Of a stretch of 64,000 nucleotides of DNA, positions 1 through 13,200 are shown piece after piece. The DNA lies in contig NZ_CP108644.1 of NCBI RefSeq assembly GCF_041435495.1, positions 8,169,501 to 8,233,500 on the forward strand, written 5' to 3'. The translations under genes and the position numbers were made by a program. The notes under the pieces were generated by a model. It had not been told where the DNA came from. It worked only from the letters and a program-made list of their open reading frames with translations, and made no database searches. The DNA is from Streptomyces sp. NBC_01116 (GTDB taxonomy: Bacteria; Actinomycetota; Actinomycetes; Streptomycetales; Streptomycetaceae). Positions within the stretch are counted from its first letter, which is position 1; each line of letters starts with the position of its first letter.

Positions 1-1272
1 CGGCTGGACGGCACGGAGGACGGCACGTGGACGCTGCGCGTTCCCGAGGACCCGGCTCTCACCGACGACGCGCTGACCACCGTAGGGTCCGCGCCCCTCG
101 CGGACGCGATCACGGCGGCCTCACGCACCGCCGTCGGCGAACTCGACCCGCACACCGGCCGGATGCTGCGCGCGGTCCTCCTCGACCCCGGCGACGGGGG
201 ACCGGGCCGGCTGCTGCTGGTCGCCCACCACCTGGTGGTCGACGCGGTGTCCTGGCGGATCCTGCTGCCCGACCTCGCCCAGCTGTGCGCCGACCCCGAC
301 GCGCCGCTGCCCCCGGTCGAGACGTCCTTCCGCACCTGGTCCCGCGCCCTGACCGCCACCGCCGTCGGCCGTCGCGCCGAACTCCCCTACTGGAGCGAGG
401 TGCTGGGCGACGCCGGACCCGCCCCGTACGGCCGGGAACCCGACCCCGCCACGGACACCCCGGACACCGTCCACCGGCTGATCACCACCGTCCCCGCCGA
501 CCTGGCCGAACCCGCGCTCAACGAGGTGACCGCCGCGTTCCACTGCACCGAACAGGACGTCCTGCTCACCGCGTTCGTCCTCGCCCACAGCCGCTGGCGC
601 AACGACAGAGGCGTCCTCGTACTGCTCGAAGGGCACGGCCGCGACGCCGCACTCCCCGAAGTCGCCGCCCCCGCCCGGACGGTGGGCTGGTTCACCAGCC
701 AGTACCCGTTCCGGGGACGCCTCACGGAAGCCGGGCCCGACACCACCATCGCGGACCCGAACGCGGCCGGACGGCTCCTCAAGCAGCTCAAGGAACAGCT
801 CCGCGCGGTTCCCGACCACGGCATCGGCTACGGGCAGTTGCGCCACCTGGACGCCGCGTCCGGGGCCGCGCTCGCCGCCCGCCCGGAACCCCTGACCGGC
901 TTCAACTACCTGGGCCGCTACGACATCGGCGAGGACGACGCCGCGGCCCCCGAACCCTGGACCCCGAGCCCCGAGTCGGCCGCCGTGTGGCGTCCGGCCC
1001 CCGCGCTCGGCGTCCACACCGCGGTGGATCTCGACATCACCGCGCTGCGCCGCCCCTCGGGCACCGAGCTCTCGGTCAGCTGGCACCACGCGAGCCGGCT
1101 CGTGAGCGACGAGGAGATCGCGGTCCTGGACCGCTGGTGGCGCACCGCCCTGGAGACCCTGGTGGCGGCCGCCCGCACCCAGGCCGCCGGGCACACCCCG
1201 TCCGACCTCGGCCTGCTGTCGCTGAGCCAGGACGAAATCGACGAGTTCGAAGACGAGTGGAGGACCACGTGA
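1..1272 (+). CDS. NRPS, C-terminal epimerisation domain (5' end outside window)
   Basis: The frame is open from base 1, so only the last 423 residues of a larger synthetase are present. They form one epimerisation (E) domain that converts a carrier-bound L-aminoacyl or peptidyl residue to the D form. The active-site motif HHLVVDAVSWRIL (HHxxxDxxSW) is near window residue 80; VGWFTSQYP and FNYLGRYD follow, both standard E-domain motifs. The stop codon overlaps the GTG of the next NRPS (GTGA), which implies coupled translation and one assembly line. The upstream modules and any starter, tailoring or MbtH genes lie outside the window. The first C domain of the next protein has the DCL-type opening expected after an E domain. 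Confidence 0.93.
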   Translation, partial: RLDGTEDGTWTLRVPEDPALTDDALTTVGSAPLADAITAASRTAVGELDPHTGRMLRAVLLDPGDGGPGRLLLVAHHLVVDAVSWRILLPDLAQLCADPDAPLPPVETSFRTWSRALTATAVGRRAELPYWSEVLGDAGPAPYGREPDPATDTPDTVHRLITTVPADLAEPALNEVTAAFHCTEQDVLLTAFVLAHSRWRNDRGVLVLLEGHGRDAALPEVAAPARTVGWFTSQYPFRGRLTEAGPDTTIADPNAAGRLLKQLKEQLRAVPDHGIGYGQLRHLDAASGAALAARPEPLTGFNYLGRYDIGEDDAAAPEPWTPSPESAAVWRPAPALGVHTAVDLDITALRRPSGTELSVSWHHASRLVSDEEIAVLDRWWRTALETLVAAARTQAAGHTPSDLGLLSLSQDEIDEFEDEWRTT

Positions 1273-4200
1273 CCGGCGCACCCCAGGGACTGCAGGACAT
1301 ACTCCCGCTGTCCCCGCTCCAACAGGGGCTCTACTTCCTGTCGTCCTACGACGACAGCGCGCTGGACGTCTACAACGTGCAGCTCGGCCTGGACCTGACG
1401 GGACCGCTCGACACGGACCGTCTGCGCCGCGCCGTCGGGGCCCTCCTGAACCGCCACCCCAACCTCAAGGCCGCCTTCCGCACCCGCCGCAACGGCGACC
1501 CGGTCACCGTCGTCCCGCACACCGTGGACCTCCCCTGGCAGGACGCCGACCTCTCCGGCCTCGACGCGGCCGAGCGCGACCGGCGGGCCGGACGCCTCAC
1601 CGAAGCCGACCGGCACACCCGCTTCGACCTGGCCCGCCCGCCGCTGATCCGCTTCACCGCCATCCGCCTGGCGCCCGATCGCCACCGGCTCCTGTTCACC
1701 CACCACCACCTCCTGCTGGACGGCTGGTCCACCGCCCGCGTCGTCCAGGAGCTCTTCGCCCTGTACGCGGCCGACGGGTCGCCCGCCGCCCTGCCCGAGG
1801 TCCGCCCCTACCGCGACTACCTGGCCTGGGCCGCCGCCCAGGACACCGCGGCCGACGAGCGCGCCTGGCGCGAGGCGCTGGCCGGCCTCGACGGTCCGAC
1901 CGTCCTCGCACCCGGTCTCGACGGGCAGCCGCAGGCCCAGCCGGCCTCCTGGGACGTGGACCTGCCCCCCGGCTCCGCCAGGACCCTGGCCGCCGCCGCC
2001 CGGGCGCTGGACGTCACCGTGCCCGCCGTCGTACAGACCCTGTGGTCCCTGGTCCTGGCCGACCTGACCGGACGCCGGGACGTCGTCTCGGGCACCACCG
2101 TGTCCGGCAGGCCCGCCGAACTGGCCGGGGCCGAGTCCATGGTCGGGCTGTTCATCAACACCCTTCCGGTACGCGTCCGCATCCGGCACGACGAGACCCT
2201 CGCCGAACTGGTCCGGCGCACCGCCGCCGAACAGGCCGCCCTCCTGGCGCACCACCATGTCGCGCTCGCCCGGATCCAGAAGCTCACCGACAGCGGCGGT
2301 CCCCTCTTCGACACGCTCTGCGTGTTCGAGAACTACCTCGTCGACACCGGATCCGACGACGACCGGGGCGGCTCGGAGCAGAAGCAGTTCGCGGGGCTGC
2401 GCGTCGAGGCCGTCACCGGCCGGGACGCCACCCACTACCCGCTCACCCTGGTCGCCGCCCCCGGGGCCGACGGGGGGCCGGTCCTGCGGCTGAGCTACCG
2501 CACCGACGCCCTCGGCCAGGACGACGCCGCGCGCATCGCCGCCCGACTGCGGCGCGCCGTCGAGGAGTTCACCGCCGACCCGCACCGCCCGCTGCCCCGC
2601 ACCGACCTCCTCACCCCCGAGGAACGCGACCGGGTCCTGAACACCTTCAACGCCGACACCGCCGACATCGAACCCGCCACCCTGCCCGTGCTCTTCGAAC
2701 GGGAGGCCGCCGCACACCCCGACCGGCCCGCCGTCGACGACGCCGGACACGTCCTCACGTACACCGAGCTGAACACCCGCGCCAACCGGCTCGCCCACGC
2801 CCTCATCGCCGCGGGCGCCGGCCCCGAGGACGTCGTCGCCGTCGCCCTGCGCCGGGGAGCCGACGTCCACGTCGCCCAGCTAGCCGTCGGCAAGGCGGGC
2901 GGCGTCTTCGCCCCGCTCGACCCGGACCAGCCCGCCGAACGCCTCAGCGGCCTGATCGCCGGCAGCGGGGCCGTCGTCGTCCTCACCCACTCCGGCACCG
3001 ACCACACCGCCTGGTCCGGCGACGCGACCGTCATCGCGACCGACCGGCTGCCCGAAGACCTGCCCGACCACAACCCCACCGACGCCGACCGCCGGGCACC
3101 CCTGCGCCTGCACAACGGCGCCTACCTCATCCACACCTCCGGCTCCACGGGCCGGCCCAAGGGCGTCCTCGTCGAACACCGTCCGCTCGTCGACCTCATC
3201 GCCTGGTCCCACGCCCGCTTCGCCACCCGGCCCGGCGACCGGGTCACCCAGTTCGCGTCCCCCAGCTTCGACGTCACCCTCGCCGAACTCGCCAACTCCC
3301 TGTTCTCCGGCGCCACTCTGGTGATCGTCCCGGAGGAGGACCGTGCCGGAGCACCGCTCGCCGACTTCCTGAACCGGGCCGCCATCACCCTGGCCGTGAT
3401 CCCGCCGACCGTCGTCGCCTCCCTGCCGCTCGACGCCACCCTCCCCGAGGACATGGCCCTCGTCGTCGGCACCGAGGCGCTGCCCCCCGAGGTCGTCCGC
3501 GCCTGGGCGGACCGGCACCGCCTGTTCAACGCCTACGGGCCCACCGAGGCCGTGGTGAACTCCGCCACCTGGGAGGTTCCGGCCGCATGGACCGGCGGCC
3601 CCGTCCCGATCGGCCCCCCGGACGTCAACAAGCGCGCCTACGTCCTCGACGACGCCCTGCGGCCGGTCGCCCCCGGCGTCCTGGGCGAGCTGTACATCGG
3701 CGGGCCCGGCCTCGCCCGCGGCTACCTCGGGCGTCCGCGGATCACCGCCGACCGCTTCGTCGCCGACCCGTTCGGCGAGCCCGGAACCCGCATGTACCGC
3801 ACGGGGGACCTGGCCCGCTGGAACGAACGCGGCGAGCTGGAGTACGCGGGCCGCACCGACCACCAGCTGAAGATCCGCGGCTTCCGCGTCGAACCCGGCG
3901 AGGTCGAGGCCCGCCTCACCGCCCACCCCGCCGTCGCCCGGGCCGTCGTCACCGGCCACACCGACCACCGGGGCGTCCGCCGGCTCGTCGCCCACGCCGT
4001 CCCCGCCCCGGGCGACGCACCGCGACCGGCGGACCTCGTCGCCTGGGCCGCCGAGGTCCTGCCCGACCACATGGTCCCCGCGGCGGTCGTGCTCCTGGAC
4101 GCACTGCCGCTCACCGCGGCGAACAAGACCGACCGATCCGCCCTGCCCGCACCCGACTTCACCGCCGACGGCGAGGGCACCGCCCCGCGCACCGACCGGG

Positions 4201-7200
4201 AGAAGGAACTCGCCGACCTCTTCGCCGACATCCTCCACGTGCCCGAAGTCGGTGTCGGGACCAGCTTCTTCGCGCTCGGCGGCGACAGCATCTCCGCCAT
4301 CCAGCTCGTCGGGGCCGCCCGCCGCCGGGGCCTCAGGTTCAGCCCCCGTGACGTCTTCGAACGGCGTACGGTCGAGCAACTCGCCGCCCTCGCCCGTACG
4401 GTGGACGATACCGCGGCCCCCGCCGAGCGCACCGCGCGCAGCGCCCCGCTCACCCCCGTCCTGCGCTGGCTGGTGGAGCGCGGCGGGCCCATCGCCGACT
4501 ACCACCAGTCCACCGTCCTGCACACCCCGGCCGGTGCGACCGCCGCACAGCTCACCGCCGGACTGGGGCGCGTCCTCGACCACCACGACGTCCTACGGGC
4601 CCGGCTCACCGACCGCACCCTGGAGATCCCCGCCCCCGACGGGGAAACCGGCCCGTCGCCGCTGACCCGGGTCGACGCCGTCGAGACGGCCGACGCGGAC
4701 CTGCTGCCGACCCTGCGCACCCACGCCCGCGAAGCCGCCCGGCTGCTCGACCCGTACACGGGGACCATGGTCCGCGCCGTCTGGCTGGACGCCGGGCCGG
4801 ACCGGGGCGGACTGCTCGCCCTGCTGATCCACCACGCGGTCGTCGACGGCGTCTCCTGGCGCGTCCTCACCCAGGACCTGGCCGTCTCCCTCGAAGCGGC
4901 ACGCCACGGCCGCACCGCCGAACTCCCGGCGGTGGAGACCTCCTTCGCCGACTGGGCCCACGGTCTTCAGCGGGCGGCACTCGCTCCCGAGCGGGTCGCC
5001 GAGGCCGCGCACTGGACCGCCGTCCTCGGCGACGGGGGAGCGGCGCTGCCCGCCCTCGACCCGGCCCGGGACACCCTCGCCACCGTGACCACCGTCCCGG
5101 TCGAGCTCACGCCCGAGCACACCCTGCCCCTCCTCACCGTCCTGCCCGAGCGCTTCCACACCGGCCCCGACGCCTTCCTGGTCACCGCCCTCGCCCTCGC
5201 CCTCGCGGCCTGGCGCGGCGACACCGAACCGGTCGTCGTGGACATCGAGGGCCACGGGCGCGCCGACCACCTGGTGCCCGCCGCGGAACTGTCGCGCACC
5301 GTCGGCTGGTTCACCTCGGTGCACCCCGTCCGCCTGGACCTGGGCGGTCTCGGCACCCCGAGCGGCGACGGACTGACGGCCGCCCTCAAGCGGGTCAAGG
5401 AACAACTGCGGGCCGCACCCGACAACGGCCTCGGCTTCGGCCTGCTGCGCCACCTCCACCCCGACCTGAGCGACCGCCTCGCCGCCCTGCCCGAACCACG
5501 CATCGCCTACAACTACCTGGGCCGCTTCGGAGCGTCCGGCGCGACGGAGCAGGCCGGCGCGCCCGCCCCCTGGTCCCCGGCCCTGACCGGCTCCCTCGGC
5601 GGGGGAGCGGACGACGCGCTGCCCGCGGCCCACACCCTCACCCTCAACGCCTCCGTCGTGGACGGACCGGAGGGACCCGTACTCCAGGCAGGCTTCAGCT
5701 TCCCCGGGCGACTGCTGGAGACCGCCGAGGTCGAGCGCCTCGCCGCCCTCTGGACCACCGCCCTGCGGGACCTGGGCCGCCTGCCGGCCGACCCGGCGGC
5801 CGGCGGACACACCCCCGGCGACTTCCCCCTCGTCGAGGTCGACCAGCAGGAGATCGACGCCCTGGAGGCCCGAGCGCCCCTCGCCGACCTGCTGCCGCTC
5901 TCCCCGCTCCAGGCCGGGCTGTACTTCCTCGCCGGCCTCGGCGCGGAGGGCGACGGACCCGACGTCTACACCACCCAGACCGTCCTCGACATCGAGGGCG
6001 ACCTCGACGCCGAGCGGCTGCGCAGGGCCGGACGCGCCCTCCTGGACCGCCACCCGAACCTCCGGGCCGGGTTCCTGGGCCGCCGGGGGGCCGACCCGCT
6101 CCAGGTCGTCCCCGCCGAGGCCGGGATCCCCGTGCACGCCTACGACCTCACCTCCCGAGACCTGACCGAGGGGCGGCGGCAGGGCCGGGCGCAGAACATC
6201 CTGGCGGCCGACCGGCGGCGGGGCTTCGACCTGACCACGCCGCCGCTCCTGCGGCTCACCCTCGTCCGGCTCGGCGAGCGCCGTCATCTGCTCGCGGTCA
6301 CCTCCCACCACATCCTCCTCGACGGCTGGTCCGGACCCCTGCTCGTACGGGACCTGCTCGCCCTCTACCGGGGCGCTCCCGGCCCCGCCCCCCGCCCCTA
6401 CCGCGACTACCTGCTCTGGCTGAACGGCCGCGACCGCGCGACGACCCGGGGCCTGTGGCAGGAGGCGCTCGCCGGGATCGACGGCCCCACCCGGCTCGTC
6501 CCGGAAGCCGCGGCGATGCCCGCGGGCACGCCCGAACGCGTCGACGTCCCGCTGCCGGACGACCTGGTCGCCCGCGTCCACGCCTTCGCCCGCGCCCACG
6601 ACGTCACCGTCAGCACCGTGCTCCAGAGTGCCTGGGGCCTGCTGCTGGGCCGGCTCACCGGCCGCACCGACGTCACGTTCGGCGTCACCGTCTCGGGGCG
6701 CCCCGCCGACCTCGACGGCTCGCACGACATGATCGGCCTGTTCATCAACACCGTGCCCTCCCGGGTCACCCCGCGCCCCGACCAGACCCTCGCCGCCATC
6801 GCGCGACAACTGAGCGCACAGCAGGCGTTGCTGATGGATCATCAGTACGAGCCGCTGGCCGAGCTCCAGCGTCTCGCCGGGCACCGCGAACTCTTCGACA
6901 CCCTCGTCCTCTTCGAGAACTTCCCGGTCGACGCCGAGCAGTTGCGCCGCACCGAGGAGGCCGCCGGACTCCTGGTCACCGGAGCCCGCGGGCACGACGC
7001 CACCCACTACCCGCTGGTCCTGGTCGCCCTGCCCGGCCGCGACCGCCTCGCACTCGCCCTGGACCACCGCCCCGAACTGCTCACCGCCGACGAGGTCGCC
7101 ACCATCGGCGCACAGCTGCTGTCCGTCCTGGAACAGCTCGTCGACCACCCCGACAGCACCGCGTGCACCGTCCTGCCCGCCCTCGCGGAACCGGCCCGGC

Positions 7201-10200
7201 TCGACGGGCCCGCCCGCACCATCACCCCGCTCGGCCTCACCGGACGCTTCCTGAGCCGGGCCGCCGAGACCCCCGACGCGACCGCGCTGATCGCGGGCGA
7301 CGAGGAGTGGAGCTACGCCGGCCTCGCCGCCCGGGTCACCGCCGTCGCCGGACGGCTGCGGGACCTGGGAGCCCGCCCCGAACGGCTGATCGCCGTCGCG
7401 CTGCCCCGGAGCGCCGACCTGGTCGCCGTCCTGCTCGCGGTCTCCGCCACCGGAGCGGCGTACGTCCCCGTCGACCCGGACTTCCCGGCCGACCGCGTCG
7501 CCTACCTCCTGGAGGACTCCGACCCGCTGCTGGTGATCCGCCCCGGCCACCCCGTCCTCGCCCCGGGACCCCACGAAGGACCCCGCACCGAACTGCCCGG
7601 CACCGCGCCCGATCCCGAAACGACCGCGTACGTCATCCACACCTCCGGTTCCACCGGGAACCCCAAGGGCGTGGTCGTCACCCACCGGGCCCTCGCCAAC
7701 CTCCTCGACGCGATCGCGGAGACCCTCGGCTCAGGCCCCGGAGACCGGCTCCTGGCCGTCACCACCGTCAGCTTCGACATCGCGGCCCTGGAACTGTTCG
7801 TGCCGCTCGTCACCGGGGCCGCCGTCGTCCTCGCCCAGCGGGAGGAGGTCCTGGACCCGCTGCTCCTGTCCGGCCTCGCCGAGCGCACCGGCGCCACCCA
7901 CCTCCAGGCCACCCCCTCCCTGTGGCGCGGCATCATCGACGCCGCCCCGGGGCTGCTGGACGGCCTCTGCGTCCTCAGCGGCGGCGAGCCGCTGCCCGCC
8001 GACCTCGCCGACCGGCTCGCCACCGGGGGAGCGCGGCTGCTCAACCTCTACGGGCCGACCGAGACCACCATCTGGTCCACCGTCGCCGACCTCGCCCCCG
8101 ACGGCGGAACCCCGCACGTCGGACACGCCCTGCGCAACACCACCCTGCGCGTCCTCGACACCTGGCTGCGGCCCGTGCCGCCCGGCGTGCCCGGCGAGCT
8201 GTACATCGGCGGCGCCGGTCTCGCCCGCGGCTACCTCGGCCGGGGCGCGCTGACCGCCTCCCGGTTCACCGCCGACCCGTTCGGCGCACCCGGCAGCCGG
8301 ATGTACCGCACGGGCGACCTGGCCCGCCTCCAGGCCGACGGCACCCTGTGCGTCCTCGGCCGCACCGACCACCAGCTGAAGGTGCGCGGCCACCGCGTCG
8401 AGCCCGGCGAGATCGAGACCGTCCTGCGGGGCCACCCCGAGGTCACCGACACCGTCGTCGTCGGCCTGCCCGACACCGGCGGCTCCGTGCGCCTGGTCGC
8501 CTACGTCACCGGCGCCGCCACCGGGCTGCGCCCCTACCTCGCACAACGGCTGCCCGAGCACCTCGTCCCCTCGGTGGTCATGCGGCTCCCCGCCCTGCCC
8601 CTCACCCCCAACGGCAAGGTCGACCGGGCGGCCCTGCCCGCACCCCAGGCCTCCGGAGGGGAGCGGGCCCGCGCGCCCAGGGACGCCCGCGAGGCAGTCC
8701 TCGGGGAGCTGTTCGCCGACGTCCTCGGCCTCGACCGCGCCGGGCCCGACGACGACTTCTTCCACCTCGGCGGACACTCGCTGCTCGCCATGCAGCTCGC
8801 CAACCGGCTCCGCTCCACCCTCGGCACCGAGGTCGCCCTGCGCGACATCTTCGAGCACCCCACCCCGGCCGCACTCGCCAGGACCGTGCTGCCGCGCCCG
8901 GCCGCCCGCACCGCCCCGGCACGCCGCGAACGACGCCCCGGCGAGAGCATCCCGCTGTCGTTCGCGCAGAGCCGCCTGTGGTTCCTGCACCGCCTGGACG
9001 GCCCCAGCGCCACGTACAACCTGTTCATCGTGGTCCGCCTGGGCGGAGAGCTGGACCGGGAGGCACTGCGGCTGGCCGTCGGCGACGTCGTCGCCCGCCA
9101 CGAGAGCCTGCGCACGGTCTACCCGGACGCCGACGGACTGCCCCACCAGAGCATCCTCGACGAGGAGAGCGCCCGCGCCGCCTGCGACCTGTCCCTCACC
9201 GAGATCGCCGACGTCGCCGAGGCCGATCTCGAAGAGGCGCTGCGGGCCCGGGTGACGCGGCCCATCGACATCATCGAGGAGATCCCGCTCAGGGCGCAGC
9301 TCCTGGACACCGGGACCGACCACGTCCTCGCCCTGACCCTGCACCACATCGCCGGGGACGAATGGTCGATGCGCCCCCTCGTCGACGACCTGCGCACCGC
9401 CTACACCGCACGCGTCACCGGCACCGACCACGACTGGCAGCCGCTCCCGGTCGACTACGCGGACTACGCGCTCTGGCAGCGCGACGTCCTCGGCGAGCTG
9501 ACCGACCCCACCAGCCAGGTCGCCCGCCAGGCCGCCTTCTGGGAGCGCACGCTCGCCGGATCGCCCGACGAACTCGCCCTGCCCTACGACCGGCCCCGCC
9601 CCGCCGAGGAGACCCACGAGGGGGCCACCGTCACCTTCGCCGTCGACCCGGCGGTCCACGCCGACCTGCGGAGCCTCGCCGCCCGCAACGGCACCAGCGT
9701 CTTCATGGCGGTCCAGGCGGCCCTGGCCGTCCTCCTCTCCGCGCACGGGGCGGGCACCGACATCCCCCTCGGCACCCCAGTCGCCGGCCGCACCGACGAG
9801 AAGTTCGACGACCTCATCGGCTTCTTCGTCAACACCCTCGTCCTGCGCACCGACCTGAGCGGCCGCCCCACCTTCCACGAACTGCTCACCCGGGTCCGGG
9901 ACACCGACCTGGCCGCCTTCGACCACGCCGACCTGCCCTTCGAGCAGCTCGTCGACATCGTCGCCCCCGAGCGCACCCTCGCCCGCAACCCGCTCTTCCA
10001 GGTGCTGCTGGTCTTCCAGAACATCTCCGAGGACACCTTCACCCTGCCCGGCCTCGACGTCACCCCGGTCAGCGCGGACCCCGGAGTCGCCAAGCTGGAC
10101 CTCCAGTTCACCCTCGCCGAGCGCCCCGACGGGGCCGGGATCAACGGCATGCTGATCTACCAGACCAGCCTCTTCGACCACGCCACCGCCCAGGCCCTGG

Positions 10201-13200
10201 CCGACCGTTACGTCACCCTCCTCGCCGCCCTGGTCGCCCGCCCCGAACTCCCCGTGCACCGGGCCGCCGTGCTCAGCGCCCCGCAACGGGCCCGGGTGCT
10301 CGCGGCGTCCTCCGGCGAGGAGCGGCCCCTGCCGGACGCGCCCCTGCCGCGGCTCCTCGCCGAGCGGTACGCCGCCGGGGCGTCCGTACCCGCCCTGATC
10401 GACGCCGGGAACAGCCTCTCGTACGGGGAGTTCGACCGGCGCGTGGGGCGGCTCGCCGCCCTCCTCCGGGACCGGGGCGTCGGCCCCGAGACACGCGTCG
10501 CCGTGGCCCTGCCCCGGAGCAGCGACCTCGTCGTGGCCCTGCACGCCGTGCAGCGCGCGGGCGGAGCCTATGTGCCCCTCGACCCCGACCACCCGGCCGA
10601 CCGCGTCGCCCACATGCTCGCCGACGCCGGCCCGCGCCTCCTGATCACCCTGACCGCGCTGCGGGAGAAGCTGCCCGTCCCCGACGGCCTCGCCGTGCTG
10701 GCCACGGACGCCCCGGACGTACGGGCCGAACTGGACGGGGCCGCACCGGTCGGCGTCCACCCCGGGCTGCGCGGCGAGCACGCCGCGTACGTCCTCTACA
10801 CCTCCGGCTCCACCGGCCGGCCCAAGGCCGTCGTCATCACCCACACCGCCCTCGTCAACCGGCTCCGCTGGATGGCGGACCACTTCCCGTTCGGGCCCGA
10901 GGACCGCGTCCTCCAGAAGACGCCCGCCGGATTCGACGTCTCCGTATGGGAGTTCTTCCTGCCGATGCTCACCGGGTCGACCCTCGTGGTCCTGCCCGAC
11001 GGGCTCCACCGCGACCCCGCCGAGGTCGCGGAGGCGGTCGTCCGGCACGGCGTCACCACCGTGCACTTCGTCCCCTCGATGCTGGCCGCGTTCGCCGCAG
11101 AACCCCGCGCCGCCGAATGCACCGGACTGCGCCGGATCATCGCGAGCGGCGAGGCGCTCTCCGCAGCCCTGGCCCGGACGGTGCGCGACGTCCTGCCCGG
11201 CGCGAGCCTGCACAACCTGTACGGGCCCACCGAGGCGGCCATCGACGTCACCGCCTGGGAGGCCACCGGAGAGCCGGGCGGCAGCGTGCCCATCGGCCGC
11301 CCCGTCCACAACACCGGCACCTACGTCCTGGACGCCGGACTGCGCCCCGTCCCGGACGGTGTCACCGGCGAGCTGTACCTGAGCGGCCCGCAGCTCGCCC
11401 GCGGCTACCTCGGCCGGCCCGCCCTCACCGCCGACCGCTTCGTCGCCCACCCGTTGGGCGCCCCCGGTGAACGCCTCTACCGCACCGGCGACCTCGTACG
11501 CCGACGGGCGGACGGAGCCCTCGTCTACCTCGGCCGGACCGACGGGCAGATCAAGCTGCGCGGCCTGCGCGTCGAACTCGGCGAGATCGAGGCCGTCATC
11601 GCCGAAGAACCGCACGTGGCCGCCTCGGCCGTCGTCCTGCGCGAGGACATCCCCGGACGACCGGTTCTCACCGGCTACCTCGTCCCCGCCGGCGGCACGG
11701 AAGCGCCCGACACCGGGGAGATCACCGAGCGCATCGCCCGACGGCTCCCCGACCACATGGTCCCCACCGCCCTGATCACCCTGGACGCCCTGCCGCTCAC
11801 CTCCAGCGGCAAGCTCGACCGCACCGCCCTGCCCGCACCCGACCTCGCCGCCACAGCCACCGCCATCGCCCCGCGCGGGATCCGGGAGGCGGTGCTCACC
11901 GCGCTCTTCGCCGAACTGCTCGGCATTCCGGCCGCCGGGGCCGAGGACAGCTTCTTCGCCCTAGGCGGCGACAGCATCCTCTCCATCCAACTGGTCGCCC
12001 GCGCCCGCAAGGCCGGAATGACCCTCACCCCCCGGGACGTCTTCGAGCACAGGACGCCCGCCGCGCTCGCCCGCGCCGCCGCGACCGCCGGGCCCGCCTC
12101 CGTACCCCGGCTTGACCCCGCCGGGCGGGCCCCGCTCACCCCGATCATGCGATGGGCGCTCCAGCACGGACCGGTCGACGGGCTCCACCAGTACGCCCAC
12201 CTCGTCACCCCGCCGGAGGCCACCCACGCCACCCTGACCGCCGCGATCACCCGACTGATGGGCCGCCACCCGATGCTGCGGGCCGCACTGGTGGGGGAGC
12301 CGGGCAACCAGGCCCTGCACATCCCCGGCCCCGCCGACCCGCCCGCCGAACCGGTGCTGCTCCCCGTGGACGCGGGAGCGGAGAGCGCGGAGCGGGCGGC
12401 CGAGCTGACCGCCGCCCTGGCCGCCGAAGCCGTCGACCAGCTGGACCCGGCCGCGGGCGAGCTGGTCCGGGCGGTCTGGTGCGACCGGGGCCCCGGCCGC
12501 GGCGGGCGCCTCGTCCTGGTCGTCCACCACCTCGCCGTCGACGGGGTCTCCTGGCGGATCCTCACCGCCGACCTCGCCGCGGCCCACGACGACGTCCTCG
12601 CCGGAAACCCGCCCGCCCCGCCCGGCGGCTCCACCTCCTTCCGGCAGTGGGCCCTGGGGCTCGCCGACGCCGCGACCGCCCCGGCCCGCCGCGCCGAGGC
12701 CCCAGCCTGGCGGGCCCGCGAGGAGCGCGACGCCCCCGCCCTCGGGGCCCGCCCCCTCGACCCGGCCCTCGACACCCAGGAGACCGTCGCCCACCTCGAA
12801 CGCACCCTGGACCCCGACCTCACCCGGGCCCTGATCACCCGCGTCCCCGCCGCCGTCCACGGCTCCGTCCACGACGTCCTCGTGGCCGCCGCCGCCCTCG
12901 CGCTGGCCCGCTGGCGCCGGGAACGCGTCCAGCGGGCCGGGCACGACGTGATCGCCGTCGAGGGCCACGGGCGCGAGGAGAACGTCGTGCCGGGAGCCGA
13001 ACTGTCCACCACCGTCGGGTGGTTCACCAGCTGGTACCCCGTCGCACCGGACCTTTCCGCACCGGACCTTTCCGCACCGGACCTTTCCGCACCGGAGCTG
13101 TCCTCTCCGGCAGGGACGGCCGGTGCCGAGGCCCTCCGCGCCCTGATGGCAGTCAAGGAGCACCTGAGGGAGACCCCCGACCAGGGGATCGGCCACGGGC

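Noticed and set aside
27..1268. N-terminal 414 residues of the open frame leading into the large NRPS
   Set aside because: Arg/Pro-rich composition with no NRPS motif; the same DNA encodes a clear E domain in another frame. The true start is the GTG overlapping that stop.
4593..7685. 1,030-residue open frame on the minus strand inside the NRPS
   Set aside because: Gly/Val/Asp-rich antisense shadow typical of high-GC coding DNA; no motifs or ribosome-binding site.
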